A DNA stretch of 64,000 nucleotides from Paracamarosporium sp. OC-R06-R3 (lineage: Eukaryota > Ascomycota > Dothideomycetes > Pleosporales > Didymosphaeriaceae), in the NCBI GenBank assembly GCA_019828545.1, contig JACVRA010000109.1:372001-436000 (forward strand). Direction: 5' to 3'. The translations under genes and the position numbers were made by a program. Of this stretch, positions 23,615 through 34,202 are shown piece by piece; position 1 is the first letter of the stretch, and every line of letters starts with the position of its first letter. The notes beneath the pieces are model-generated. The model searched no databases. It was not told the DNA's origin and saw only the letters and a program-made list of their open reading frames with translations.

Positions 23615-24518
23615 TGTGTCTTTGTAAGTCGAAGTGATGATGCTGCTGGAGACCTCTGTCAACACCGCTTCCCTTTATATAAAGAAACACTACTGGGCGA
23701 TCCAGCGACCCTCCCACGCCACGGATGCCGGATATCTAACCCCTACACCCTAAGTTCCATATCCAACTCACGTATTAGGCCTACCGATCCCAGCAACCAG
23801 AGCATTTCGATATGCATCCACCAACCGAAACATCATCTTACATGGTGCCATCGAGCCTCAAAGCCACTGTATCTCCTTTTGAAGCGGAGCAGACGGTCCG
23901 TCGAGGCTCCAATGCTACAAGGTTAAATTAAGCAATATCGAAACCCCACAGAATGTTCTTCGAGGATTAAGCGAAGAGTGTTGTGACCAATCCTGGCGTT
24001 AGAGATAGATTGAGGCGCAAAGAAAAGCAAGAGATCCTGGGGTAAACTATTTTAGACGAGAACGTGACTTGAATTGCACAAGAAGTGTAAGAGTGCCGAG
24101 CTTAGCAAAGGAGTGCGCCGAGAATGACGAGGCCTGTTCCCACGCGGGATGCGGATATGAAAGCCGTGGTTAGATAGGGAAGCTGAGAGAGGTGCTGGCT
24201 AAGGATACAGAGTCTAGGACTATTGGGAGCTTCGTCGAAGTAATCGCTTGCTTGGCGAGTAGTTGCTGATAAAGGTGATGTCGTGACCGCTGCCATACTT
24301 CTATTTTGTGGGAGGGTCTTTACCGACTTTCCGTTCTACATATATCTAGCCACTAAATAGATTGGCGCATTAGCATTACCAATCGATTACGAACGATCGG
24401 GTGCCTTGCCTCGCAGAGAGTCTTTTCTCAAGATTACGGTCTTAAGCGCTACGACTCCCACATGAAAGCCATAGCTCAATCGGAGGAACAGAGTACACAG
24501 CCGCCTTAGCGAAGCTCT
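23615..24518. other. Intergenic, upstream of the LPMO gene
   Basis: About 900 bases containing the LPMO promoter and the 3' flank of JIP5. An open frame at 23558-23926 is the antisense shadow of the LPMO start. No separate gene. Confidence 0.5.
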
Positions 24519-25842
24519 TCAGTCCAGTCCCGAGAAGCCCATAATGCCATGATTCTGTTGTTGCTTCCCGCCCTTGCCCTTCCTCCTCTTCTTCCGCTTC
24601 TGCGTCGGTCTCTCATCTTCGCTACTGTCATCCATCTCTTCATCGCTGTCCTCGTCCTCACTATCACGCTCATGCTTGGCACCTGCGACGCCATTTTCAA
24701 CCTCATCTTCTTCGATGTCCTCCTCATCCCCGCCATACACGCCCGCTTCGCCCCAGACCTTCACCATCCTGCCGCCTCCACTGATCATTCTGCCTGTAGC
24801 ATCGAAGCCAAGGCCAACCACAGCTTCCTTCTCTAGCTCGTCATGCGATAATTCGGCAATGACCTGGTTTGACCCTATCTTAACAAAGCGCAGGGCGCCA
24901 TTGCCTAAGCCCACCGCAACTACTTTGCCGCCAGGCCCGACACCCTGAGGCAACAAGGCCATAGCGTCTAGACTCTCTCCGCCACCGGGTGACTTGTCAA
25001 CAGTTATGCGCTCGTCTTGATCATCCCACACCCCTCGCTCCCAGAGAGTTAGGACACCATTACCGCCGCCCACTATCACCTTTTCGCCTACACTTGAGCC
25101 TTTCTTTGAGAGGCCTGTGACCATGACTGAGCACAGCAACTCCTCTTCCTGATCTTCGCTTCGTACCATAACTCCTCGCCGGAGGTCTGTGACTGCCAAT
25201 GTGGTGCCTCCCGTGCTGACCCATTGTTTGCTAAAGCCACTTGTGCTCGCGGCGCTCGGTGGTAGCGGTGTAAGGGACGAGATATAGTCATCATGAGGGT
25301 GATGCGTTTGTTGAGGCTTGGGGTTGGCTTTTGGGCCGAGATCGCGGAGGTCATAGAGGTGTAGCGCTGAGGAATCGGTTCCGAGGAGAAGAGTCTGCGG
25401 GGAAAGCGCATGAATAAGGGACGGCGCATCAATGGCATTGGAGACCCTACGCACTATTAGCAGGCCTGTAGACACGATTATTTGTACCAATGACGTACGG
25501 ATCAAGCGGAACAGCGATCTTCGCAACGACGTTTCCTGTCATTGCATCTGCCGCTTTTACGATTCCATCCGTGCCAGCTGAGTACAACTGCGAGCCATCA
25601 ACAGCAAAACATAGCGCGCGGCAGCTGCCCTTGTGCCGCCGAGTCTTCCATGCCGTCTCGATATGTCCAAAGCCATTTTCTGAAGCTAGGGTTTCGTCGT
25701 CGTCGTCGCTCGCGCCCGCGGGCAGGCGATAGGTCTGAACATGGCCTGAAGAAAGACCAACAGACACAATTGGTTCCTCTGGATGCACCGCCTGGGTAAA
25801 CAGGTCGTGATCAAGTGGGATGGCGCATATGTTCTGGAACAT
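24519..25842 (-). CDS. JIP5: WD repeat protein JIP5
   Basis: Nucleolar WD40 protein of the JIP5/WDR55 family, linked to ribosome biogenesis. Two exons, 25842-25499 and 25446-24519, are joined over a 52-nt intron and encode 423 residues. Family signatures: an N-terminal [12 protein letters not shown] block, WD blades such as [20 protein letters not shown] and [17 protein letters not shown], a late blade with [13 protein letters not shown], then an acidic linker ([23 protein letters not shown]) and a very basic end ([12 protein letters not shown]) typical of nucleolar proteins. Length and tail match fungal JIP5. It is divergently arranged with the small secreted gene at 26414, about 570 bp apart. 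Confidence 0.92.
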
Positions 25843-26413
25843 GGCGGGTGGTGTTGTGCGCTGGGTTCGTCAGACACACCATAACTTTATTGTGGATCCC
25901 ACTTGCAAGCTGCAGCTCTGATCACGTGCTACAAAAGGCTCTAGGCCCGAGCACCGGGCACCTGGCCTCTGCTAAATGTGTTCAACCTTGCGATTTCCCT
26001 CTCCACCAGTTTAGGCCAATACTCGGAGAGTCACACATGTGCGTAGCGTCGTGTGGCTTCATAATCAAGGGTTGTAGCCCAAGAGCGTCAAGCGCTTACT
26101 TAATTTCATCCTACCATTGCATTCCATCATCTTATAGCCATCAAACTATCTTACCTCGCGATCCTCTTCAGTCGTCAGCGACTCTGTCAAAATGCCTGTT
26201 GCATCATCCTACAGGTGGAGACACGATGACTCTCAATCCGGACATACAGCTACGAACAGGCCCACATAGCTATGAATATAACCTCTTGTCAAAACCAAAA
26301 ATCTATATAACTCTTCAAACCTCACAGTATATGTCCATTACACAGTGCAGCTCCTCTTTCACTCATCAATATTTCCACTTAATTCTTCCTCAAGACCCTC
26401 CCACCGTTTCAAG
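25843..26413. other. Divergent intergenic region
   Basis: Shared upstream region of JIP5 (reverse) and a small secreted protein gene (forward). CT-rich leader sequence precedes the ATG at 26414. No gene. Confidence 0.5.
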
Positions 26414-26958
26414 ATGAAGTTCACCCAAGCTCTACTGCTCTCTCTTGCTACCTCTGCGGCCTTGGCCGTACCAACCAAGCGCGCTGACCCCGAAACAATC
26501 TACCTCTCCAACTGCGAGTCCAACACCGGCATCTGGTCCGAAGTCGACTACTATGCCTCCGGCCATTGTTCCACCACCGCTTGTTCAGCGTCAAACTATC
26601 CGGACGCGAACGTGCATATGACTTCCGTTGTTGGCACCTCGTATCTCAAGTGGGAGGGATTACAGAGAGTGCGTCGAGACTCTATCAAGCCCTTTAAGCC
26701 TCAGTGCATGAGCAAGAGTGTGTGTTCATTTAACTGACGATTGTGTGTTTTTAGTCAGCCCAGTTCCCCGACACGACATTCACTTTTAACATCAATACGA
26801 ATGCGCAGAGCCAGAAAAACTATGTAAAGGTTGGCACCGGAAAGAACAAGTACAATGATTATGTGTGTTTCAAGGACGACAAGAGGAGCTTGTATACGTC
26901 AAGCGGAGGAAACTATGGGGCGGTCTGCAGGAGCATTTACTACTGTTTGAAGAAGTAA
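26414..26958 (+). CDS. Small secreted cysteine-containing protein
   Basis: Predicted secreted protein of 152 residues from exons 26414-26668 and 26755-26958 (86-nt intron, phase 0). The signal peptide MKFTQALLLSLATSAALA is followed by a short propeptide ending in KR (VPTKR), a likely Kex2 site, and a mature domain beginning ADPETIYLSNCES. Six cysteines are spread over the mature part (NCES, GHC, TAC, VCF, VCR, YYC), enough for three disulphides. Sequence between them is Tyr/Ser/Asn-rich, with KNYVKVGTGKNKYNDYVCF near the end. I do not recognise a named family; the architecture is that of many fungal small secreted proteins. No virulence role can be claimed from sequence alone. Confidence 0.85.
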
Positions 26959-27037
26959 GGGACGATATAGAAAAAGTGTCGAGGTATTGATTAATTAGGG
27001 ACGATGTAGAATGAAGTGTCGAGGCGTTAATTAATTA
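26959..27037 (+). repeat. 39/40-nt tandem duplication in 3' flank
   Basis: Two adjacent similar units (26959-26997 and 26998-27037), each beginning gggacgat and ending ttaatta, followed by a truncated third start (gggaagatgga). It lies immediately after the stop codon of the small secreted protein, so probably within its 3' UTR. Confidence 0.8.
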
Positions 27038-27360
27038 GGGAAGATGGAAAATCGAGCAATCTGATGAAGGTACCTATTCGAGATGCAGGGTCAATTTCAC
27101 TTTCTTCTCTGGTCGAAAATGCTTCATATGCACACGAGAAAGCTTTTGTTGGTCTTTAGAATCCCCCCTGACTGGCGTATTCGTGCAGGCACGACTGAAA
27201 GCTGGAGACTTATGTACCAACAAGACTGCCTGCCTATTGGGGGCCAAGTCGCACGGTATGAAGCGCCCCACCTCAGCCTCTCGAGACCTACACTAACAGT
27301 CCTACGGAAACACCACAAATACCAATTTGAACTCTCTCTTTGCGCTAACAGAATGAACAA
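27038..27360. other. Short intergenic region
   Basis: About 320 bases upstream of the HET gene. Open frames on both strands run through it and overlap the start of the HET exon; none is convincing. Confidence 0.4.
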
Positions 27361-29672
27361 ATGGGGGATCAAACAATTGTAAGGGTTATTAACTGGTTGT
27401 TTAGAAAACCAGCAAGCAGACCTCAAGCGCCACGCTCACCATGCTCGATTTGCGCAGATATTGCTGCCTTTTTAGAGATATCCAACACACTAGGCGGACA
27501 AGATAGATCCGACATCATACGATACAGTACCCTCAAACACAACGATCGCTGTCCTACATGCCGAAACCTCACCAAGCTAATTGAACAATGGTTCATGAAG
27601 TTCCATGGAAAGGTTCTAAGGGACTTTGATGTCTACCCAAGTTTCATAACGGTACAACGCATCACGAAGAACGATCGACTTTTTTACCACTTCCAAATTC
27701 AACTATTTACGTTTGATCTCTTCTACGCTTTGCCGTTCCAGGGTGACCTAGGTGCATGGCAAAATAGCGACATCACGATCGATTTCACCTCTATTCGGAG
27801 AACGATTCGGAACTGCAATTTAGATCATGCTGGAGTGTGCCACTCGATAAAAGACCCGTGGGCTAAGCTCGATTCTATATCAGAAATCATCGTTATTGAC
27901 GTTGAGAAAAACTGCCTCTCTGTTCAGCCTGGTTCATGCCAGTATGTGGCTCTTAGTTACGTTTGGGGCACTAGTAGTATCGGTGGCATATTGAGGATTA
28001 ATAAGTCTACGCTGCAGACCACCGTCAACAACTTCCCTCAGCTTTGTCATGCTGGCGCGTTCCGGAGGCTTTCAGATAAAGCGCTTCTCCCAGCTACTGT
28101 TTATGACAGTATGCTCCTCGTGCAAAAGTTTGGCTTAAGATATCTCTGGTAAGCGAAAACACCAATGCAGATCCGTAAATTCCTCGTTTACACTTTCTCG
28201 ATAGGTGAACTAGGGTTGATTTGCCGCTGAACGCTTAAGTGGCAACCATACTAACTGTTCACTCTAGGGTCGACCGCTTCTGCATCATACAAGACGATCC
28301 CAACCACAAGCATACTCAAATCCGAGCAATGGCCGCCATATACTCAAATGCATACTTCACAATCGCAGCATGTGAGAGTGAACACAGCAACAGCGGACTC
28401 CACGGCGTGGGTCTGCATCGCCTGCGGAAAGACCCTTACCACCGATTTGAATTCAGTAAAAATTGCCACCTGGTTGCCCCTTCCAAGTCAATGTCAATGG
28501 CTCCTATAGGAAACGTCGTCTATTTCAAACGAGGATGGACTTACCAGGAATGGACACTCTCGAATCGAATACTAGCATTCCACGGCCAAACCGCATCGTG
28601 GATGTGTAAAAAGATACTGGAAAATGAAATCGGGCTCGAGATCTCTCGGTCCGTAGGTTTCAGCAAGTTGCAGAATGTCTTCAGTACCTGGCCCGATATC
28701 TATACGTATTCGAGAGCTGTCCAAGCTTATTCTGGGCGCCTATTGACGTATACAGAGGATAGCCTCGTAGCGTTCTCTTCCATTATAAATGTCATGGGAA
28801 GAAGCATGCCAGGGGGCATCTTTTATGGGCTACCAGAAATGTTCTTCGATGGTGCGCTTTTGTGGGAACCTCATGCTATGGGTAACCTGACGAGGCGTCG
28901 AGATTCAACTGGAAAGTCTCTCAGTCAGCTTCCCAGTTGGTCGTTCGCAGGTTGGAATGGGGAAATAACGACGAGCATGTGGCAACTGGTGTATGACTAC
29001 ACGCTAGGCAAAGACGGCCTGTGCACCAAACGAGATCGCTCTTCTGTGTACATCATGCCCATGGTCAAGATCTATAAAGTTGATGAGGCAAATAGGTCAC
29101 GCACAGAAATACGCAACAAGTTTCTTGTCCAGGAGGCAGATATGAACGATAGCGAAGAAGTCCGCTATGAGCAATTAGATCGAACATTCAGGTTCCGACC
29201 AACTGGAACGCCACCTAAAAACCCACAAGATAACAGTCATAGTCCTATACTCGAGTTCCGGACGCATCGTATCTTCGCGTCCGTGGCAGGGTTCCAAGAG
29301 AATCGCGGATACTCCTCGCGCATGATCATCAGAGACCGAAACGATGCTCCCGTTGGGTTAGTCAATCTTTCGGAACCTGGTCCCTCATCTCTGGTAGGGG
29401 AATTTGTTCGATTGAGCCGCGCAAAGACCTCACTGAATCACTTCTGGAGAAGCCTACCAGATGTTGTACAGGAACATAGATTGTGTACGAAGTATGGGAA
29501 GGAGTACTGCGATCGCTCAACCTGTTCTTTAAAAGATTGGATGTACAAATTTTATTTTGTCCTCTGGATCGAGTGGGATGCCGGAATTGCATACCGCAAG
29601 GCTCTCGGATGGATATCTCAATCGTACTGGGACTCTGTTGAAACAGAGGAAATCAATGTGCGGCTGGGGTAA
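27361..29672 (+). CDS. HET (heterokaryon incompatibility) domain protein
   Basis: Protein of 730 residues from exons 27361-28148 and 28268-29672 (119-nt intron splitting a Trp codon). The three HET blocks are present: YVALSYVWG at about 195-203, then LVQKFGLRYLWVDRFCIIQD across the splice junction, and later RGWTYQEWTLSNRILAF. An N-terminal Cys pair region (CSICADI; CPTC) precedes the domain, as in many HET proteins. HET domains are associated with non-self recognition and programmed cell death after cell fusion. The intron sits exactly between the conserved blocks, as in many HET genes. Normal DSLCI is here DRFCI. No NACHT, ankyrin or WD40 module is attached. Whether it acts in incompatibility is unknown. 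Confidence 0.9.
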
Positions 29673-29775
29673 GCTTATCCTAGATTCTTTGAAGATATAA
29701 TCTGTGAGAGATCTTCTGACGGACTTATTTGTAACGTAAGCCGTTGCTCTGCTACAATACATGATCCCTAACTAC

Positions 29776-30462
29776 TCAATAATAATGACCCTTCTTCAAT
29801 CCAATCATTCCCTGTTTGAACCCATCCTCCTCCATCTTCTCCATAATATCCTCTAAATCCTTTCTCTCCATGCTGCCCACGCCACCTGCCAACCTCGGAT
29901 CCGCATCGCTCTTTCCAAATGTCCCAGCAGGTAAAATTTCGCTCCCGGCCTGCGCTCCGTTATTCACGATATCCGTTGCGTTCGCAGTTGGCGGTCCATC
30001 AGCATAACACTTCAAGCTCATGAACGCGGGCATGTTCGATGCTTGACCGGGATATCGGAGCGTCTTGATCTGATTTCCCGTACACGTCGCTTTCTCAAAG
30101 AGGATGCAGAATCCATTTTTGTCGGGGCCAATAGAGCGCGCAGAGTTGTCGCCTGTGCCAGCTATATGGCAGCGCGAGTTAGGGGAGGTCCAGGCGCATG
30201 AGCCGCGGAAGTTGTCGGCGGTGCAGATGTAGACTGCACCAGGAAGACCGCGGCGGTGGAGGTGCGTGGTGTGGTTGAGTTCGATATTTCCAGCGCGATG
30301 GGCATGTCTAGATTCTGATGCGTCATGGTCCTGTTGAAAGTATCGGCCGGAGAGATTTTGAATGCCGTGGTTGAAGCGTGAAGTTGGTAGCGCGAAGAGG
30401 ATGTTGGAAAAGAAGCAAAAGAGGTTTAAAATGATGACGGGAAACAAGGAAAGGCGAACCAT
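29776..30462 (-). CDS. Secreted protein with propeptide, unknown function
   Basis: Single-exon protein of 228 residues. A hydrophobic signal peptide (LFPVIILNLFCFFSNILFA) is followed by a His-rich pro-region (about 25-70) ending HLHRR, a likely Kex2 site. The mature core GLPGAVYICTADNFRGSCAW, then SRCHIAGTG, FCILFEKATCTGN and SLKCYADG, has six cysteines and an aromatic/Gly pattern that recalls small β-sandwich (crystallin-like) folds; that is inference only. A charged C-terminal tail (DLEDIMEKMEEDGF) could form a short helix. It lies only 103 bp from, and converges with, the HET gene. No named family assigned. Confidence 0.8.
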   Translation of the reverse strand: MVRLSLFPVIILNLFCFFSNILFALPTSRFNHGIQNLSGRYFQQDHDASESRHAHRAGNIELNHTTHLHRRGLPGAVYICTADNFRGSCAWTSPNSRCHIAGTGDNSARSIGPDKNGFCILFEKATCTGNQIKTLRYPGQASNMPAFMSLKCYADGPPTANATDIVNNGAQAGSEILPAGTFGKSDADPRLAGGVGSMERKDLEDIMEKMEEDGFKQGMIGLKKGHYY

Positions 30463-32055
30463 TGTTTCGACACCGTGACGTCGTAGTTTAGAAATTAAAG
30501 ATAAATATGGACAAGTATACGTGAGGTTATCAACCGAAAGAGAACGGACACCGGCCGTACGTGGAGAAGGATAATGAGCGAGTGATGATCAAGCCTCTTG
30601 AAGGTGCTAGCGTGCAAGCACACTGGGCACAGAATGTGCTGAAAGATGCCTAGTAGAAGGATTGTGGATAATCGACGTCGCAAGGGCGAAGGAAAAGACC
30701 GGCTTCAACTTCGTCTTCCGCTTCTGCAAGGGACATCTGCCAGAGATGGATATGATTCGTTCCCAGCCCCATAATGACCGAAAAGTGGTCAAGACTGTTT
30801 GCGTGCCGTTGATGCTTGCATGTTAACAAATGCCAAAGGAGGGTCCAGAAAGGATGCAAGAGGGGTTGCGGGAACGACGACTGATATGAAAGTGGAAATG
30901 CGTTGGGGCGAGGCTGGTGAAACGTGTTTCCGATGTGTGCGACTGCAGCAGTCGCACCGGAAGACCAATGGGGTGGGGCGCTCACGACACCCGCAGGTTC
31001 AAGTTTCCAACATACGAGACTGGCTAGGATCGGCCAGTTTGTCGCGAGTTGTTCGTCAGGTTTAAATGATGATGGTTGTAGACAGTCGTAATGTGGTTAC
31101 GCAGTAGTGTGCACAATCATAAATGATCACCAACGATCACGCGGATCGACAGGTACGCGACAACGGCATAAAGTCCGCTGTTGCGCAATTAGGACATATA
31201 TGTAACGACGCATAACAAGTTGGCGTATCCGCCAAGCGTACCAGAAGCTTGCCTAATCAGTGATGGCAGTAGCTGTGATGTTGCTGTAAAATCAACCGCC
31301 AAGCATAGCCGATAGTGAAGAAGTAGCCTTGACAATGCGCAACGAATATCACTACTTGCAATCATCATATGTCGCATAAGCAATGGACACGAAAAGGAGT
31401 TGGAGTCGTATTGGGGTGCGAACCTGTCCTTTCAAGCGGTTTAGTCTCGCGCCGAACGATTGTGACAGCCGACCAAACCCCAAGGCAAGTGGTGGGAGAG
31501 CGGGAGCGACTCCGCATTTCAACTGTCGCAGATGTGTTCGCGTGATATTGCCAAAGCCCGGAGGGACGGATCAACATAGACGTTCATGTCAAACTTCAAT
31601 GCGTTTGACGCTGGACCCAAAGAAGCGAGAAACAATTGCCTGGGCTGATTTCGTGGTGAGTCCTATATGGCAATCTGAGAAATTGCCAAAACGCTTGAAC
31701 CGATAAGCTACTAGTCGAAGATGTAGTAGATATCTGAGCTCGCGCATTTGAGCCTGATGAAGATGGGATGGCACCGGTAAGATTTGGCACCGGTGAGTTT
31801 CTTATGGCTCCGTGATAGGGTCGGTACCCGAACATTTGGACACTGCTGATTGGGAGAAGAATATGTGATCGGAATACCGACATGGCGATGTGCTAGACTT
31901 GGAAAGGATATAAAAAGCTGCAAAGTGGAACTCATTGCGCGAAGCCTGAAGTCATTGCTGGCTCGTGCGTCTAGTGCATGACCGGTTATCGGCGGCGATC
32001 CAGAAAACATTCAAGAGTGCGTCCAATACGACACAAGCATGATGGCCATGTTCTA
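30463..32055. other. Intergenic
   Basis: About 1.6 kb. Overlapping short frames on both strands (30650-30985 reverse; 30799-31065 and 31383-31706 forward) have no recognisable domain and contradict each other. The right end contains the FPGS promoter and leader. Confidence 0.45.
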
Positions 32056-33779
32056 ATGTCGAAGATAGCAAGGCAGCTGTGCCCGCGTCGAACCGTTCTG
32101 ACTGCCCGCTCGCACCACAGTTTCCCCGTCATGGCGAAGCGCGACTACGCTGTAAGCAAGCTGCGAGAGCCCTTCGTCTGAGCGTATCTGACTCCCTGTA
32201 GGCCGCAGTCGCGGCGCTCAATACGCTGCAGTCCAATTTCTCCATTGTGGATGCGATACGGAAGTCGGGGAGGGGCATGAACCAGCAGGCCATTCCGGAG
32301 ATGATTGAGTGGTGTCGCAAGATTGGATACGAGGTGTGCGGCTCCCGTGCCTTTATACCTGAATCTGGTTGCTGAAATATGCGATAGCCCACCAATTTCG
32401 ACCGATTGAGACCTATACACATCGCCGGAACAAAAGGCAAAGGCTCCACAAGTGCCTTCGTCTCCTCCATTCTCGCCCAGTACATCAAGCCTTCGTCCGA
32501 ATCCTCCACGAAGCCTACCAAAATCGGCTTGTATACCTCTCCACACCTCCGATCCGTACGCGAGCGCATACAGATCAACAATGAGCCTATTTCAGAAGAG
32601 TTGTTTACAAAATACTTCTTTGAGGTATGGGATCGGTTAGAGGCTGCAGCGGACGCAGAGAATACTCCCGCAGACGTGCCGACAAAGCCAGTGTATTTCC
32701 GCTATCTTACGCTTACGGCGTTGCATGCATACTTGGAAGAAGGCGTGGACTCCGCAGTCATAGAATGCGGCATTGGAGGAGAGTACGACAGTACAAACAT
32801 CCTCCTGAAGCCAACAGTCACGGCAGTGACGAGTCTAGGCATAGATCATACGGCTATGCTAGGCTCGACACTCCCTGAAATTGCATGGCACAAGTCGGGC
32901 ATTTTCAAACCTGGGAGTGTGGCAATTTCCGCTCCGCAGAAAGAGGAGGCTATTGCTGTGTTACAGGAGCGTGCAAAGGAGAGGGATACCCAGTTGCACG
33001 TCATCGATGTACACCCAGATCTGGCCAGCGACAAGGTCAAGCTTGGCCTCTCTGCTTCTTTCCAGAAAACCAACGCTTCAGTCGCCATAGCCGCAGCAGC
33101 AGCCCATCTTCGCGCTCTTGGCCACGCGTCTATCCCCGACCCTACGGCGACTCCGCATATCGAGCTACCTGCTGAATTCATCAAGGGTTTAGAAGAAGTT
33201 CGGTGGCCAGGACGGTGCGAAGTCCGCCGGGAGAAGAATGTAGCATGGCACATCGACGGTGGCCACACACTTGAGAGCATCGAAGTAACCGGCCAATGGT
33301 TCGCCGAGCAAATGGCCCTCGCAAATGCCGCTCCGGGCTCAGCGAAGGCAACACCACGCATCATGATCTTCAACCAGCAGACGCGGGACGCAAATGCTCT
33401 GGCAAAGGCTTTGTACGTCGCATTACAGACAGGCATCACATCGGATTCTACATCGCCTTTCACACACGTGATTTTCACGACCAACCAGACATTCAGCGAA
33501 GGGTACAAGCCCGATCTTGTATCCATTAATACGAACCAGCAGGATGTGGATACGTTGGCAGTACAGAAAGCTCTTGCGAAAACGTGGTCTGAAATCGATA
33601 GTACCGCTGAAGTGAAGGTCTTGAAGACAATCGAGGAGGCTGTTAACACGGCGAGAGGTATCGCAGGTGAATGGGCAAAAGAAGCTGGTGATAGTGCTGA
33701 AGTGATGGTGCTTATTACGGGCAGTCTGCATCTGGTTGGTGGCGCGCTGGAGATGCTGGAGACGCATCCGGTGAATTGA
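32056..33779 (+). CDS. MET7: Folylpolyglutamate synthase
   Basis: Adds glutamates to tetrahydrofolate, keeping folates in the cell and making them good cofactors for one-carbon and methionine metabolism. Exons: 32056-32151, 32202-32333 and 32388-33779. The ATP-binding loop GTKGKGST, the folate-ligase signature YTSPHLRSVRERIQIN, and the Mur-ligase middle block GGEYDSTN with LGIDHTAMLG are all present, and the C-terminal domain ends in a conserved GSLHLVGGALEML. Two in-frame starts are evident: ATG 32056 gives a 539-residue protein whose first 25 residues (SKIARQLCPRRTVLTARSHH) are basic, Ser/Thr-rich and lack acids, like a mitochondrial presequence; ATG 32131 (MAKRDYA) gives a 514-residue cytosolic form. 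Identity is certain; dual localisation is inference. Confidence 0.95.
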
Positions 33780-34202
33780 TATTGGAGCTGACGAGAATAT
33801 CCATGAATGGGTTATTAAAAGAGACACAAGAGTTCGAGCATTTCAACATACTTGTCTTCATAAGAGAAAGCGCCGGGTTGGCCTTGTGGTGACGTGCTTC
33901 CGCGTTGAAGGGTCGCATACGATGTCTTGTTTTCCGAGCATTTCATAAAGGTGCAAAAGATAACAAACCACGCATTCTTGCTTAGCTCGACCAATGTTCG
34001 AGGTCAGTCAGAAATTCTGATGTCAGTTGGGTTAATTTATGTGTATTGATCTAGCACTACATAGACATGATTAGATACTCAACGTATATCCGCATGTATG
34101 GCTTTATTGAGAAACGTCAACACACCTTTATGTTAATAAAGCAATGTCCTATAATCCTAACAAGCGCACGACCAGCCTTCTCTACCCACAGAATATCTAC
34201 GC
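33780..34202. other. Convergent intergenic region
   Basis: 3' flanks of FPGS (forward) and a HET gene (reverse). AT-rich with no coding potential seen. Confidence 0.5.

Noticed and set aside
32846..33649. 267-codon reverse frame over FPGS
   Set aside because: Lies wholly inside the FPGS exon, whose forward product is unmistakable.
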